This document shows, in pieces, positions 22,633 through 35,815 of a stretch of 64,000 bases of DNA (position 1 is its first letter; each line of letters begins with the position of its first letter). The position numbers were made by a program, and so were the translations under genes. This DNA comes from Callorhinus ursinus (taxonomy: Eukaryota; Chordata; Mammalia; Carnivora; Otariidae): the NCBI RefSeq assembly GCF_003265705.1, contig NW_020312785.1:20198117-20262116 (forward strand). Direction: 5' to 3'. The notes below the pieces were generated by a model, which saw only the letters and a program-made list of their open reading frames with translations, had not been told where the DNA came from and did not search any database.

Positions 22633-25089
22633 AGCTAGTAGTATTCCAGAAAGCTGGTAGGACTGTTTGAGTTCACTCTGGTGTGTACCCTGCTGAGTTT
22701 CAGCTCACCTTTGCCATCCATTAAGGATTTACTGAATCCTGTTCCTGTCAACTTTCATTCTATATTTCTGAAGAAGGGCCTCCCAGGGAATTACATGGGA
22801 GTTTTCTCCCTCAAGTTGATGATAATTTATTGTTGGAGGCAGAAAAATTAACCAAACATTATAATGTGGTAAGATAGTTACTCTGACGATAGCTCCTTGC
22901 ACAGATTGTTGTGGAAGGGACACTTACATTCAGAAAGGGAAAGGGAGGTGAGGTGTGAAGGAAGAGCAGTATTGAGGTGGAGTATAGGGTTCCAGGGATC
23001 AAGGGCAAGAAGATTATTCTAGGAAGAGAGATCAGAATGTGGAAGGCAAGGAGGCAGAAACATAAATATTAATGGGAATATATTCATAAGATGAACTGAA
23101 ACCAGAAGTTATTCTCATGAAAGTGATACTAGTCCAAAAGTCTCAGTGGTGTCTAAATCCTCTTCACCTCCTAATCTGACTTAATACCTGATTTTCCCTG
23201 AACACTCTTCTAAATGAAGTGACTTCCTTTGGTCAACATCCTAATCAATATGATCACATCTCTCAAATTTTATCCCTCACTTTGAAGTCACACTTTGACT
23301 CATAACGAATTTCCACCCTTCCTTCTCCACAGCTGTTGAGAGGGCAGCCCTAACAAGAGGAAGTAGGCTTGTATGCTGTCCCCACTTCCTTCCTGTGGCT
23401 GTGTCATTCCTGAGTCTGGGTCATCCAGCTGCATCCAGGAGTCTCAAAGGATGCTGTGAAAATGAGTCTAGGTCACGACCTCTCCAAAGCCATATCTTCT
23501 AGCTTTGATTTGTATTAAAATTAATCAGAAAGTCCAAGAACTGACATTGTCAAAACTAACAGCAGTAAAAAGTATTTATGATGCATGTGTTTATTGTATA
23601 TCTTTATTTCAAGGTTCTCACCATTTTGTGCAGTTTGCTCACTAAATTTTACAAAAATTATTAAGGTAGAAAAAAGCAGATGGTATTACCCTCATTTGGA
23701 TAGGTAAATTGTGACAAAGGTGCTTTCTTAAAAATTTTCTGGAACAAATGTTGGTGGGACGTTTTCTTAAGCAAGTAGAAACATTCCCAATAGGTGCATG
23801 TTGAAAAAAATGGACATATATCTCATTTACTCTATTAGAAAAGGACACTTAAGGGTTGCATGTGATAACAGCTTCATTTGATGGTGGCCCAGGGAGTTGT
23901 TCTAAGCAAGATGACTGGATTGAGTTAATATTCAGTTAATACTCTTACTTCTTAAATTTGCCACTATGACTTCAAGAAAGCTAGTCTTGCCTTTATTAAA
24001 TACATATATAGAGTTCCATAGCCATCTTCTTGGCTTCATGTTTGAGCTTTATCATTTTGAATATCTCAAATATATTCCATTCCTCATTTCTATGAGGGTC
24101 ATTGGGTTCATTCATCCATTTCTTTATTCTCTCCACTTTCGCAAATATCTCTTAACTCCACAGTCCTTTAAATTGCTCTGATTTAAGCCACATTTTGTGG
24201 TTCTTGAACTCCTGTTTGAGCAAAACAAATAAATAAACATAAATGGTGTAGAATCAGTTGCAGAAAATGCCTTAACACTATAAACGCAAGTATGTAAAAA
24301 TGTCTTAGGTTTTTCTTTTCCAGATATGCCAATCTCAGGGCAGAGGTGGGTGAGGAGAGAGCTTTTGTGGCTGCTTTCTCTGAGATTCAAAACATAAGAA
24401 AATACATTCTGATGTTCAATTCCAAGGCAAGTGATAAAGATCAAACACTCATTTTATTACAATATTTTCATTTTTATTGACCAGATTCACTTTGGATCTT
24501 GCTTGCATTTGGAATGTTTACTTTTTAATAAGTGATCTGTTTAAATGTGGATCAGAGAACAAGGGTTTCTGTTTTACAGTTCAACTTTTGACCTTGGGGG
24601 ATGAATGGGTGGAGGCTAAGAGGAAAAGTCCACTGTGTTTCTACTGAACTTTTTACCCTTAAAAAAAAAAAAGAGAGAGAGAGAGCAAGTTTAAAGATCA
24701 CACAGTGCACAAGAGGTCTCCACTGGGGATTTCTGGTATTATTAACTTCCTGACCTCAGATAATTAAAAAGAAAGAGCAGAGCCACCTCAGACTGTGACT
24801 CAACTTTGAACTTTTAACCTTCCAAGTAAAGTATTTAAATTGTAAATGGTAGACCCTGGAAGCTTTCTTATTGCTATTAACTTCCTTCATCTCTGGTCAC
24901 AAAGTTATAATTTAGGCCAAAAGCATGGCCCGAACTTTCCTTTTTATTTACTTAACCTCTTTTAGCAGAAAGAACTGAGAACTCTATTTACCTAGAAATG
25001 ACAGGTATTCGGGAGAAATAAGTGAAGCCTGAAGTGTCATCGCATCTTGGAGTGAGGAGCAACCCTCAACGATCTTTCTCGCCTGCTCA
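22633..25089. other. Unique sequence
   Basis: No gene. An A12(GA)n tract lies at about 24661-24686. Confidence 0.5.
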
Positions 25090-25190
25090 GTTGTGAAGGA
25101 GAATACTGAGAACCAGGGAGATGAGTGATTTCCTTAAGGTCAGACAATTAATAGGAGAACAAAAGAGCATCCCTGATTCATTAGCTGTAC
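25090..25190 (+). mobile_element. Probable MIR fragment
   Basis: gagaatactgagaaccaggg, then tccttaaggtcagacaatta, resembles the central MIR segment. It is short and diverged. Confidence 0.4.
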
Positions 25191-25299
25191 TTGTTGCAGT
25201 GGTAGAGGGATTCAAACATGATTGGGGGGGGAAGGACTATTTGCATATGCAGCAAAGGGGTCGAGATTTTTACACTAAACGGACTCATAAAATGGAAAA

Positions 25300-25450
25300 A
25301 AAATCACTGGATCAGGAGTCAAGAGGCCTGGGTCCTAGTGACCCCTTTACACTATTGATGGTATAATCTTAGGAACTCATTTAACTTTTCCAGCCATAAT
25401 TTGCGTGGTTGTAAAATGGAAGGTAGTTAGGAGGAGGTGATAAACATCCA
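25300..25450 (-). mobile_element. MIR fragment, antisense
   Basis: ggagtcaagaggcctgggtc, aactcatttaacttttccag and gttgtaaaatggaaggtagt follow the antisense MIR order. Confidence 0.6.
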
Positions 25451-26542
25451 AGACTGTTCTGTTAGAACATTTTCGGTTCGAGAATCCTCGCTATGGTGCA
25501 TGTGTAAGCACTGCATAGGGAGACAATTCTCAGCCACAGCTGGGTTTTCTCAACATGGAGGAGAGCTCTAGAGGACTGTGATTTGGGCGTAATTGGCTAT
25601 ATCATGCTGGGCTTGACACTGACGATGAGGCTCTCCTTACTCTAAGAAAATAAGAAAAGACAGAAATCCCAAAGGAAAAGGGGAATATCATGTAAAGAGG
25701 CATACGGGGCAGGGAGGAGGACAAAAGAACTGGCAACAAAGAAAGGAGCGATGGGTGGTGGGGGAGGCATTAGAAACGAAGGTGACAAAGTGACGGTAGC
25801 CCCTTCAAGCCCCCTCAGTTGGGGGGGGGGCCCAGCCAATGCTTGTGATACAGACAAAGTCAGTGAGTACGTGGTGAATCTGCCGGAGCCACATGCTGTT
25901 AATACCCAAGTTTAGAGAGGAAGTTCTTCCTGGCACTGGAACAACACACGGAGCCTGCTGGAAAGCCAGTCTTCCTGGGGCCCACTCTTCCCTCCTGCTG
26001 TTTGCTCACACCTTTATTGCCTCCAGTTCGTTACTCACAGCACTCTCATTCCCATCTGTCAAGGAGGGTTCCCTTCCAACCTTCTGTCCTTCTCTTCCTG
26101 TGCAGAAGAGACCCTCCCAGTGTGGCTGCCCAGCACGGAAGTTGGTCCTGAGCTGGATGTGGCAAGTTTGGAGGGGGGTGAGTCACAGTTTTCTTGCTTC
26201 CTGGTCCCAAGAAGCAAGGGAGATGTGACTGTAGGATCCTGCCTGAGACCCTCTGACGGAGCCAGCTGGAGGGGAGGGAGAGCGTGATGGCTGTCTGCTT
26301 GGCCTGGAAGCAGAGGGTCCAGGGTCACTGTCTGGTTCAAGGGCTAACAGCTGTATTTGACTCCCATCCCATCACAGATGTTTACCCACCCAACTCCTCA
26401 ACCACTCTCAGCTGCTTTAAACTAATTTACTTCTCCTTTACCGCCTCCTTTGGTCCTTCAACTCCTCCACCGGGCCTTGGAGATTAATATTTGAGCAAGG
26501 GACCGCCCTGACGTGAGTATGCCTGAATAGGCAGGCTATTAG
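25451..26542. other. Non-repeat, moderately GC-rich block
   Basis: Contains a G10 run at 25820-25829 and the candidate exon listed separately. No repeat recognised. Confidence 0.5.
26106..26177 (+). other. Candidate internal exon, 72 bp
   Basis: A strong 3' splice-site context (ttctgtccttctcttcctgtgcag ending at 26105, pyrimidine-rich for more than 25 nt) is followed 72 bp later by gggg|gtgagt, a near-ideal donor. Two of the three frames are open, and the length keeps phase. No protein family recognised and no partner exon found, so it could belong to a long non-coding RNA or be a decoy. Confidence 0.3.
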
Positions 26543-26555
26543 AGTTGCAGACCTG

Positions 26556-26765
26556 GGGCGCCTGGGTGGCTCACACGGTTGGGCGTCTGCCTTCAGCTCA
26601 GATCATGATCTCTGGGTCCTGGGATGGAGTCCCGAGTCAGGCTCCCGGCTCAGAGGGGAGTCTGCTTCTCCCTCTCCCTCTGCCTCTCCCCCTGCTGGTG
26701 TGCTCTCTCTGTCTCTCTCTCTCTCAAATGAATAAATAAAATCTTAAAAAAAAAAAAATAAGTAA
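26556..26765 (+). mobile_element. CAN-SINE, sense, 13-bp TSD
   Basis: agttgcagacctg is at 26543-26555 and 26766-26778. Complete element with AAATGAATAAATAAAATCTT and a following A13 run. Confidence 0.96.
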
Positions 26766-26778
26766 AGTTGCAGACCTG

Positions 26779-28499
26779 TGGGCTGCAAATAAGTATCAGT
26801 CCCAGGTTTTGGTGGGCAAAATCACCCAGTTTTTTTCTCTGTTCAGTAAGCCCTATTGATTCGCTAAATTTCTCCCACATTTTCTAGTCTTGAATGCATT
26901 CCTTCCTGGGTAGATATCCAGAGCACAGTCGCGTTAACCTCAAGATCCCCTGAGGAAGGAGGTCGAAGGTCACCAAGCAAAGCATGACTGTCATCATGAA
27001 ATAAGTAATACTGCCTCATTGGCACTTACCTTCGTCAACATCTAGAAAGGAAATAAATAAAGGACTGGATCTTGTCCGCCAGCTACCCCTGCAATGGAAA
27101 ACATCACAATGCAAATAAGATATATTGTGCTTGTGAAACTTAAAAATAAAGAAAGAAATAAAGGTTTATGCCACTATTCTCAATGATGGGCTACAGCAAA
27201 TTCTAGGTGGCTCGATTCAGGGAAGTGATGATAATTCTATTTTTTAAAATTAATGTCCTTTTTTTTTTTTTTTTTAAATCTTCTGTACCTTAAGGCGGTG
27301 GGAGAAGAATAGCGGGTTAAGCACAACCCAGAGTCAGTGATAAATAATTCAGTATGTGAGTTGTCTGCAGTGAAGACTCTCCTAAACCAGGCCCACTAAC
27401 CCCCCCTGCAGGTAGGAGAGTCTGAGCGCTTCCAAGGGTAGCCAAACCTCTCCCCCGCCCCCCTCCGCCCCGTTTCCCAGCTGCCCCGGCTCCACCGTAG
27501 GTTAACCGAGAGCCCTGTGCGGTAAGCAGCCTTTGCAGATGCTAACTACACCCCCACAATCCCAGCTCAGCTGAAAAGCTAAGACCTTGCCTCCAGAGGC
27601 AGCCGAAGGCTGATGGATTCTCTGCAGTTGTCTATCGTCCCTGGCAATACTGCCTCTTTTGGCATGAACATTTGAATTGGCACTAACACTGAAGACGAGA
27701 TTGGAAAATCACACCAGCGAAAAAGCCCTCTTCTTTGTTTTCTTTCTCCATACAGTTAGATAAAATAGATCCCCTCTCTTTTATTATTTCTTTGGTTTGA
27801 TGTGCCCAGCTGGCAAGAATAAGTCAACTTGTGGTGATTAAATTTAGTCGAGTATCCATCCACAAGCGCCAGGCGCTCCAGAGCCCTTCATGGAACTTCT
27901 TCAGGCAAGACAGAAATCACTGTACAGCGGGCCACCATGGAAGTGGGAGGCTGGGGACCGAGGGAGCTGCAGTCTTCTCCCTTCTTTTCGCCAGCAGCTC
28001 CGAAAGTGAACTAGCATCTAAATTAGGTGCTATTTTAGATTACGATGTGTCGCACCTAACGGAAGGAACCCCATCAAGCAGGCAGATGCCAGTGGGATAT
28101 TGGTTGGTATCTAGGGATGGCAATTGTTGGCTCATTTATTTATTCAATCAGTCAGTCAAATGACATGTATCACGGCCATCAAAAAGATATGTCAGTCTCT
28201 GGACACAGGGGTCGTCTGGTGATCTCTGAGATAGGAAAGAGCAAGTGGAATGATCACTGCTCAATGCCTGTTTATGGAGGACATGGGCAGAGGGCATGCC
28301 CCCAGAGAAGCTCCGACATTTTCTGGCGTATGAAAAAACTAGATTTGATTCTTCTTGTCGAGGGCCAGAGAGACCGATCCACTTTACTACTGAGAGGAAA
28401 ATTAAGATGTTCCCTATAACTTTATGGTAGCCATATGGATAGTCTTCCCTTTTACCTCCCACCACCTTGAATTGAGGAAGATACAGTTGGGCCAAAATT
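26779..28499. other. GC-richer non-repeat block, possible regulatory DNA
   Basis: About 27300-28080 has no recognisable repeat and is richer in G+C and CpG than its surroundings, with a C-rich patch at 27450-27490 that includes a cagctg E-box (27479-27484). A T17-type run sits at about 27260-27277. Open frames at 27831-28163 and 28117-28419 have no domain. Such repeat-free islands are often conserved non-coding elements, but conservation cannot be judged here. Confidence 0.35.
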
Positions 28500-28610
28500 T
28501 TACTAATTGTTGTATTGAACGTCTACCAAATGCAAGGCATTATATGGGATAAAGGATAAATTAAACATGGGGCATACCTGATCCAAAAGGAGAAAAACCT
28601 TTTCATATAT
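28500..28610 (-). mobile_element. L2 3'-end fragment
   Basis: gtattgaacgtctaccaaat, gcaaggcattatatgggata and acatggggcatacctgatcc match antisense L2 order. Confidence 0.5.
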
Positions 28611-29839
28611 AATTGTAATATAAGAATAATTCTGGAAAAGGCTGTATGAGAAAATAATCAGTCTGTGGTAAGTTGTTTATGAGACTACCAGAGAGGAAAA
28701 ATTATTCCTCGGACATAAAAAAAATAGGTATAAACATACATTGAAAATAATAATAATATAGTATTTTTTTTTTAGTCAGAGGCTCTGCTTTATAAATACT
28801 GGCAACCAATTAAGACAAGAATGCTAAAGAGATGGATTAAGTTCATGTAGTAAATAATAATTCCTTAGACTCTTGAAAATGGTAGTGTTTGGAGGTTTTC
28901 TTTTTAAATGAAAGATTCCAGGAAGCCAGAGACTTCTGGGTAATGTTTAAATCATTGGGAATTGATCTGACATTTAATGGCAAAATGTTGACTCTCTAAT
29001 GCCGGAACAAGGTCAATGGGTCAAGGGACCTCCATTACCTAACCTTAGCTGTTCTCTTTACATGACATATCAGAGTATTGATCAGGGCTGTTATGCAGGA
29101 TTGGTCATAGAGTTCTGTGTCCTTATTATAGTGTTCTTAAAAACTGGGTATAGCCAATATATTATATTCTGCTATGATCTGAATTTTTGTGTGGTCCCAG
29201 TGAAAGGGGCTTGCTGTGTTTCTTGTTTATCCTCCTACTTTGATTTGTCTGTACTCCCTGAACAAAACTTAAGTTTTCTTCTGAATGTTCTGTATCCAGG
29301 GTTCATTCACTGATGGTCTTAACATTCTCTAGGATTCCACACTATATTTTGCCTTCAAACTTCATTAATCTTCCAAACTCAGTGACACTACCAAAATGGT
29401 AGTCAGTTTTGATGTTCTTAGAGCTACGACATTGGATGATTAAAGTCAGATTCATACTGGCTAGTCATTATATTTGATTATGGAAATGTTGGGTGCTGAC
29501 TGGTTTCATAGGCTCAAACTCCTTAGATTTGAACAATGAAAGAATAATTCAATTTAATTTCTAACACTGTAGTATATAATACTTTAGCTTTCCCGGTTTT
29601 TAAAATTCTCTCATGTATTCTCATAACACATATGTGTATAATAATTCATGAAAAGACCCTAACATTTCATCAAGCAAATACACTTCCACTGCAGATGACT
29701 AATGTAAACCATAGGAATAGTTTGTTCTGCAAAGGATCCAGGACAATTGATCCTTGAAACTTTATTGTATCTCATGGCTCTTAAGACATGAAAAGGTTTA
29801 GAGGGTAGGGTGGAGATTGCAAGTTGTCCACCCAACTCT
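28611..29839. other. Unique AT-rich sequence
   Basis: Nothing recognised. Confidence 0.5.
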
Positions 29840-30262
29840 GTCTTCCACTGCTTCCATAAGTAAGATGGAGTCATAACTGAGACAAAGCTGCCCAGGCATG
29901 GACTATATTTTCCCACTTCCTTGGCAGCTAGCTGTGGTCATAAGACTAAGCTCTCTCCGATGAAGTATGAGCAAACGTGATAGATGCCATTCAAGCTTTG
30001 CCTTGAAAATTTGCAAGCTCACTCCTAAAGCTCATTTGTCTTTCCCACAGCTGAAATAGTGATGATAAGACAAACCTTAGAAGACATGGGTTGACCGTGG
30101 AAGGACCACCCTCATTCTGGGTTGGTTCCTGAATGACTGAGTGGAGCAGAACCCCTTCACTGCCCCTCCCCACTCAGATTATTACTTGAGAGATAAATCC
30201 ACTTCTATTTTATTTCAGCCATTTTGTTTTCAGGGTATTTACTTCAGTAGGTTAGCCCACTT
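29840..30262 (+). mobile_element. MLT1-like LTR (ERVL-MaLR), sense
   Basis: The order gcagctagctgtggtcataa, ctctccgatgaagtatgagc, gaatgactgagtggagcag, then agagataaatccacttctat followed by tcagccattttg fits a solo MLT1-type LTR. The AATAAA-like signal lies near its right end. No internal retroviral sequence flanks it. Confidence 0.75.
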
Positions 30263-30566
30263 GATTGGTATGGATGGCTACTTGATTTTACTAGGGAAAA
30301 CTTCAAGAGCATTCAAGCCTGGGTTGGTGATGAGACTGAACATTATCAAGCCCTGACTTTATTCCCTCTCTCCATCAGATATCTGATGGGGAGGGGGAAG
30401 TTAGGAGAACAGGAGAGAAGAATGAAAGAGAGGTAGGTCAAGGCTGGAGGGCGCAGTTGTGGAGGTAAGAGTTGTACTACAGAGAGGTTTAGACCTGCTT
30501 AGAAATGAGAGTGGAATAAAAATGTCAAAAAAATAGAACCAGAAAAATCCCCCCTCCCCTCCATTT

Positions 30567-30790
30567 TTTTTAACTACACAAAACCTTTATTGAGTATGCA
30601 GAACTCACTGGATATCACCAGCTAATGAATTCTCAGTTCTTCATGTTTGATTTGCTAATCATTACAGTGAATTAAACACAAAGAATCCAGCAAGGGTTCT
30701 AAAAGAAGCACTGCCGGATGGTCACCCTGGACACTGCAGAAAGTAACCTCTGTGTTTTCTTCTTAAATCTTTTCCAATCAAATTGTGTCT
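30567..30790 (-). pseudogene. Possible retrocopy 3' end, parent unknown
   Basis: On the minus strand AATAAA (near 30588) is followed after about 14 nt by an A8 run at about 30567-30574. The preceding 200 nt look like a 3' UTR. No target duplication was found and the upstream end is undefined. Confidence 0.3.
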
Positions 30791-33700
30791 TTTCTCTCTA
30801 ACACTTGTCACTTAAATCTTTATCTTAGTAGGTCATCTCAAAAGTCTTGCATGCTAGAATCCAAAGAAAGAGAGAGATAAGCATCACCGAGACATTTATC
30901 GATGATACAACTACTTAATATCCTCCAGAGGTACTCCCACATACACATTCGCACGAACACAGGACCCGATAGAAACTTTAAAGGGATCTCAGAGGAGAAG
31001 CCTTGAGGGGGAGTGTGTGCAATAACCCACAGTCATCACTGCCCTAATAGTATCTGATCTGAACCTGGCATAGCTTCAGAAAAAGCCATGTGTTCAGGCT
31101 AAAACAAGAATGAGAAAAAAAAAGGAGAACGTTGCTTTCTTCTAATGTGGTAAATAGGGCATGAAGTTTTTATAGTTTGCTGGTAGAACCGGTTTTACAA
31201 GTTTTCTACTTACCCATAGGGCTTAGCCTTAAGGGAGAAAAAATATTTTTTATTCAGGAAATATCTTAAGACTTCTGGTAGAGTGTTTAAATTCGGTATA
31301 CAGAATAAAGATCTATATTAATGTTGTTGTGTCTACATTTCTTGGGACGAAGTTTGAAACTGAAACTATTACATTTTAAATGTTTTTCATGAGTGCCATA
31401 CTTGCCACTTCTGTTTCTGACACGAGGAAGTGCTAAAAGAAAGCTTCCTACTTTTGCATCCTCCTTATGTGTCCCCTTGTTATTAAGTTTTGGTAGATTC
31501 CTCATATTCGTTTAAATTGCTCTCCCAGATTGTTTATTTTAAATGTCAGGAAATGCTCGTTTCATGGATCCAGGTCTTGATCAGTTTGGAGAAGGAATGG
31601 CTTTAAGTAAGAAATCCCCACAAAGTATCAATGTGTGTGCCCCTCTGGGTGAGCATGTGTGAGAGAGAACCAGGCCCACAGCTAGTGACAGAGAATGTGA
31701 CACAGGGAAAGGAGGCAAAGAAACCTTAAGGCAATAACATGAAATCTTAAGGCAATAAGATGTTCAGCATGTTATATTTGTGCTTTTAAATTTCCTTTCC
31801 TTTCAAGTTTCAGTATCTCTCAACAGACTTGAGGTGCCTTCTCAGTATGGCCACCTCTGCAGATGGGTACTGGGGGGAAAGCAGAGCAAGGGAGAGAGGA
31901 GGAGAAAAGGAATACATGTGTGTTTGTATGTCAGGTTCATTTCATTCATTCCTCTCTCCTAGTTCAGTTAGCAGGACGTATTCTTATACTGATTCTTTCA
32001 TTTAACAACTTGTCTGCTTTGGCGAAGACAAATCAACTTCAGCTTTTGGTGACCCCAAGGGAAATATTCTGTATCTAGTGGTGAAACCGATTGATTTTAT
32101 TAAAGCCACTGTGAAATCTCAGCTTCCTCAGGAAGAAAATTGTATTTTTCTTCACTGGAGATTGAATAAGAGAAAATAATCTGAATAAATATTATATGTC
32201 ATATTCAATTTACAAAAGATATAAATAGAGAGGGTGCAGAGATTGCCTTTAGATTTTAAGTTTGAAACTAAATGTATATATGTATGCATATATTTTACAT
32301 ATTCTTAGTGGAGAATACTAATACAATCATAAAGATTTAATACCTGCATATTTTATCCACTCACAAATTAATTTTTCTTACATTTAAACAACTTTTTCTG
32401 AATCAGGAGCAAAGTGCTTTTGTTCCCTTTTTCATTTGAGGAGCTAAAATTTAATCTTGAAAATTTGGCTATGCAGCTGATAACTGGCTTAACAAAGTAT
32501 CCCTCACTTCCTTCCTCTTCCACAAGGACCTCTCTGATACTTCAACTCACTCCTGCACAGCAGTTTTGAAGTTCTAAAACAATTACAAAATTTTCTTGTC
32601 TCTAATTTAGATTCTGAGAGACTGCGAGAACTCAGGTATGCCAGAAAGGCATTTGAATGGGCCAAGAAGTACAAGTACTGGCTTTATTCTATTCAAATTA
32701 GGGTAGCTGCATTACTGCTGATTCCTCCCCACCCACCTCCGCACCCCCTGGTAAAATCTGTTTCTCCACATTTTTCCTATCCCCTAAGCTTTAGCATTCT
32801 GGATCACAAAAAAATGTGACCACCCTACCAACAAACAACCCATATTTTTGTTAAGTACATGGAGGAGAGTAGAACTGATTTCTCATCACTGAAAAGAAGC
32901 TGTTGTCAAAATAAGTGAGGTGAGCAAGATGGGGACATCCAACCTGTTGCTACCATCACTCAAGCCAGGCTTGTACTCGGCATCAGAACTAAAGGGAGAC
33001 CCAGCTGAAGATGAAAGCTCTTTACATACTTCGTTGTACTCCAGTCTTCTTTCAACATCTCCTTGGAAAGAGAATGTGTATTGTGTTTTGTTTTGTTTTC
33101 CTAAGCAAGGAGCTTCAGGGGTTATCTTGTCTTGGACAAGCTAAAATCCGTCACCTTGTCAGAGGAGATAGATGAGGTTGGAGAGGACTCTGCCTCTGAG
33201 AACCAGAGAGCAGGGCTGTGATTCTTGTTCATGACAAGACCAACAGGTACTTGTTGGGGGAGCGGTCATACAAGTTGCCATCTCTCTCACTGAACCAGCA
33301 ATTAAAGCACAGATTTAAAAATTATGCATATGGCTTTTTGAGCCATGCCAAGGACCCTTTTCTCATTTTAGCATCACTAGTGGTTAGTTTGCTTATTATG
33401 TGACATCATTTTTTAAGAGCCATGAAACCATGCAAAGGATGGAAAGACCATAACATGGTCCTGTGAGGATACTGCTGCTTGAAAAGCAAAAATGTGTATG
33501 AAACATGTATCAGCTGGGATTAGAAAGAGTAAACTAAAGCAGAAGGCATGTAATTGGAAATGTTTCTACATGTCTTTTCCCTCCAACTTCTTACTTTAAG
33601 AATTTAAAAACCTACAGAAAAGTGCAAGTTAGTACAATAAACACTCTTATGTAATCTGTGCTAATAGGGTAGCCACTTTCCATATAGGGTTATTGGCTAC

Positions 33701-34556
33701 TTCAAAATTTGGCTAACCCAGATTGTGGTGTGTTGTTCTACATGCCTTTCCAAAAATAAATACTTCCTAAAGTTTTCTGAAAAATGAATAGATACTTGGG
33801 CCCTAAACCAAGCAGATAAAAATTACACACACACACACACACACACATAGATCATATATAGTATATCCACACACACATATAACATGAATTCATGCTAATA
33901 TATACAGAGATGTATCTCTGTGTACATATGTTTAACTATGGATCTAGACTTCATTTTCAATGAAGCATGGAGAAAAAAGTGATTGTTCAGAGAGGTAGGA
34001 GATGAGGGTTTAGGCATCCAGCTTTTAAAAAGTGCTTGATGTTTCTCCTAAGGAGTGGACCTAGGCCCAATAAGTTTATTTATTCTCACATGAAATAGAA
34101 TATGTTAGAAATAATAGAATCTCTCTCTCTTTTTTTTTTGTAAAGTAAAATAAAAATAGAAGTTAAAAACAGAAATCTTAAACATTAAGATGTTTGTTTT
34201 TGGTGCTTATGATTTTACAAGACAGCTTATGTCTAACACCTGCCTGTTTGAAAGCTTCTTTGTTCTTCTACCTACTCCAATGAAAGCTAAAATATAGGAT
34301 TATTAACATTTATTTGAGATCAATTCTAAATTTAATAATCAATATCCAAAGATTTCACCATTGGCAAATCAGCGAAGTCATTAAAGAAAGGTTTAAAGAA
34401 ACAGCAGTCAGCAACTCTGAACCTCTTTTAATGTTCCCATATAAAATGGAATCAGATTGTTTAATAAGTAAATAGAATATACCCAAATGATGGATGGCAT
34501 TCCTTTCTGAGTAGTCTCTTTCTTTGTAAGATGATTCTCTCAAGAAAGTGTTTTTT
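30791..34556. other. Long unique interval
   Basis: Contains a 21-bp tandem repeat (listed separately), a (CA)n run at about 33825-33848 and, near 33605-33660, a stretch (aacctacagaaaagtgcaag) that resembles an old L1 3' end. No gene seen. Confidence 0.5.
31720..31761. repeat. 21-bp tandem duplication, two copies
   Basis: 31720-31740 and 31741-31761 read gaaa(c/t)cttaaggcaataa(c/g)at, differing at two positions. Confidence 0.9.
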
Positions 34557-34708
34557 GTTGTTGTTTTATTTTGTTTTCTTAAGTAGGCTCCATGCCCAGC
34601 TCAAAGCCCTGCTCCAAGCCCAATGCAGGGCTTGAACTCATGACCCTGAGATCAAGACCTGGACTGAAATCAGGAGTCAGCTGCTTAACCGAGTCACCCA
34701 GGCGCCCC
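34557..34708 (-). mobile_element. Older SINEC, antisense
   Basis: The head ends gagtcacccaggcgcccc, and the internal text (gaactcatgaccctgagatc, gcttaagtaggctccatgccc-like) is of the older subfamily seen at 35816. An imperfect duplication, aagtg(t/c)ttttt, flanks it at about 34546 and 34712. A T-run follows at about 34719-34737. Confidence 0.9.
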
Positions 34709-34864
34709 TGGAAGTGCTTTTTTTTTTTTTTTTTTTTCAAAAAGCACATTTCTGTTATTGTCCATAAAAGTGCTATACCGTGCTTCTTGGTAAGCGGATT
34801 TGAATCTTGCAAACTGACAGACTTGTTTAAAACCAAGTAGGATGATAAGATTGATAAGAGTTCC

Positions 34865-35254
34865 TGTATTAGTCAGCTCAGGCTGCCACAATAAAATAGC
34901 ATAGACTGGGTGGCTTAAACAACAGACATTTATTTCTCACAGATCTGGAAGCTGGGAAGTCCAAGACCAAGGTGCTGGCAAGACAGGTTTCATTTGGAGG
35001 CCTCTTCTTTTGGCTTCTAGGAGACCACCTGGTCACTGTGTGTTCACATGGCTTTCTCTTGGTGTGTGAGCAGAGAGAGAGGACTCTCACTTCCTCTTTT
35101 TAAAGACCACCAGTCCTATTGAATTAGGACCCCACTCTTATGACCCCATTTAACCTTAATTTCCTCCTAAAGGACCTATCTCCAAATACAGTTATATTGG
35201 GGGTTAGGATTTCAATATATGCATTTTTTAAGGGACACAGTTCAGTCCATAGCA
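34865..35254 (-). mobile_element. MLT1-like solo LTR, antisense, near complete
   Basis: Begins tgtattagtcagctcaggct and ends acagttcagtccatagca, giving the TG...CA ends of an LTR over 390 bp. gggtggcttaaacaacagac and gacctatctccaaatacagt are typical. No 5-bp target duplication survives. Confidence 0.85.
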
Positions 35255-35557
35255 CTATCTGAATTTTCAACTCCCCAAAAGGCAGTAATTATAAAAAACA
35301 AGACTATTTTTATGCATGTGTGCTTATGGCTTGAACAGTCCAGAATATACTTCTAAATGAAAGCTTTAAAAAAATGTTATGTCATGCCAGCATTGTTTGA
35401 AGGAATAGCTAAACTACTTCTTTCTTGTTTTTTTAGTCAACAAAGTAATATATTTCCTTTGCAGAAAACTGGGAAAATGAAGAAAAGAATGAAGAAGACT
35501 GAAACAATTGTATGTTATTAAAGTTCTCTGAGAATCACATTTTCCCAGTATCTTTTC

Positions 35558-35770
35558 TTTCTTTTTTTTAAAGATTTATTTATTTATTTTAGAGAGACAG
35601 CAAGCATGTGTACAAGCTGGAGGAGGGGCAGAGGGAGACAGAGAATTCTCAAGCAGACTCCTCACCGAGCTTGGAGGCTGACACGGGACTCAATCCCAGG
35701 ACCCTGAGATCATGACCTGAGCTGAAATCAAGAGTCAGTTGCCTGACTGAATGAGCCACCCAGGTGCCCC
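35558..35770 (-). mobile_element. CAN-SINE, antisense, 15-bp TSD
   Basis: tcccagta(t/c)cttttc is at 35543-35557 and 35771-35785 with one mismatch. It stands head to head with the SINE at 35816, about 45 bp away. Confidence 0.95.
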
Positions 35771-35815
35771 TCCCAGTACCTTTTCCAAAAAAAAAAAAAA
35801 AAAAACATGGAATCA

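Noticed and set aside
26179..26185. TGAGTCA as an AP-1 site
   Set aside because: A 7-mer is expected by chance several times in this length, and this one overlaps the candidate splice donor. No clustering with other sites.
27258..27278. T-run as the end of an antisense retrocopy
   Set aside because: No AATAAA at the right distance and no target duplication.
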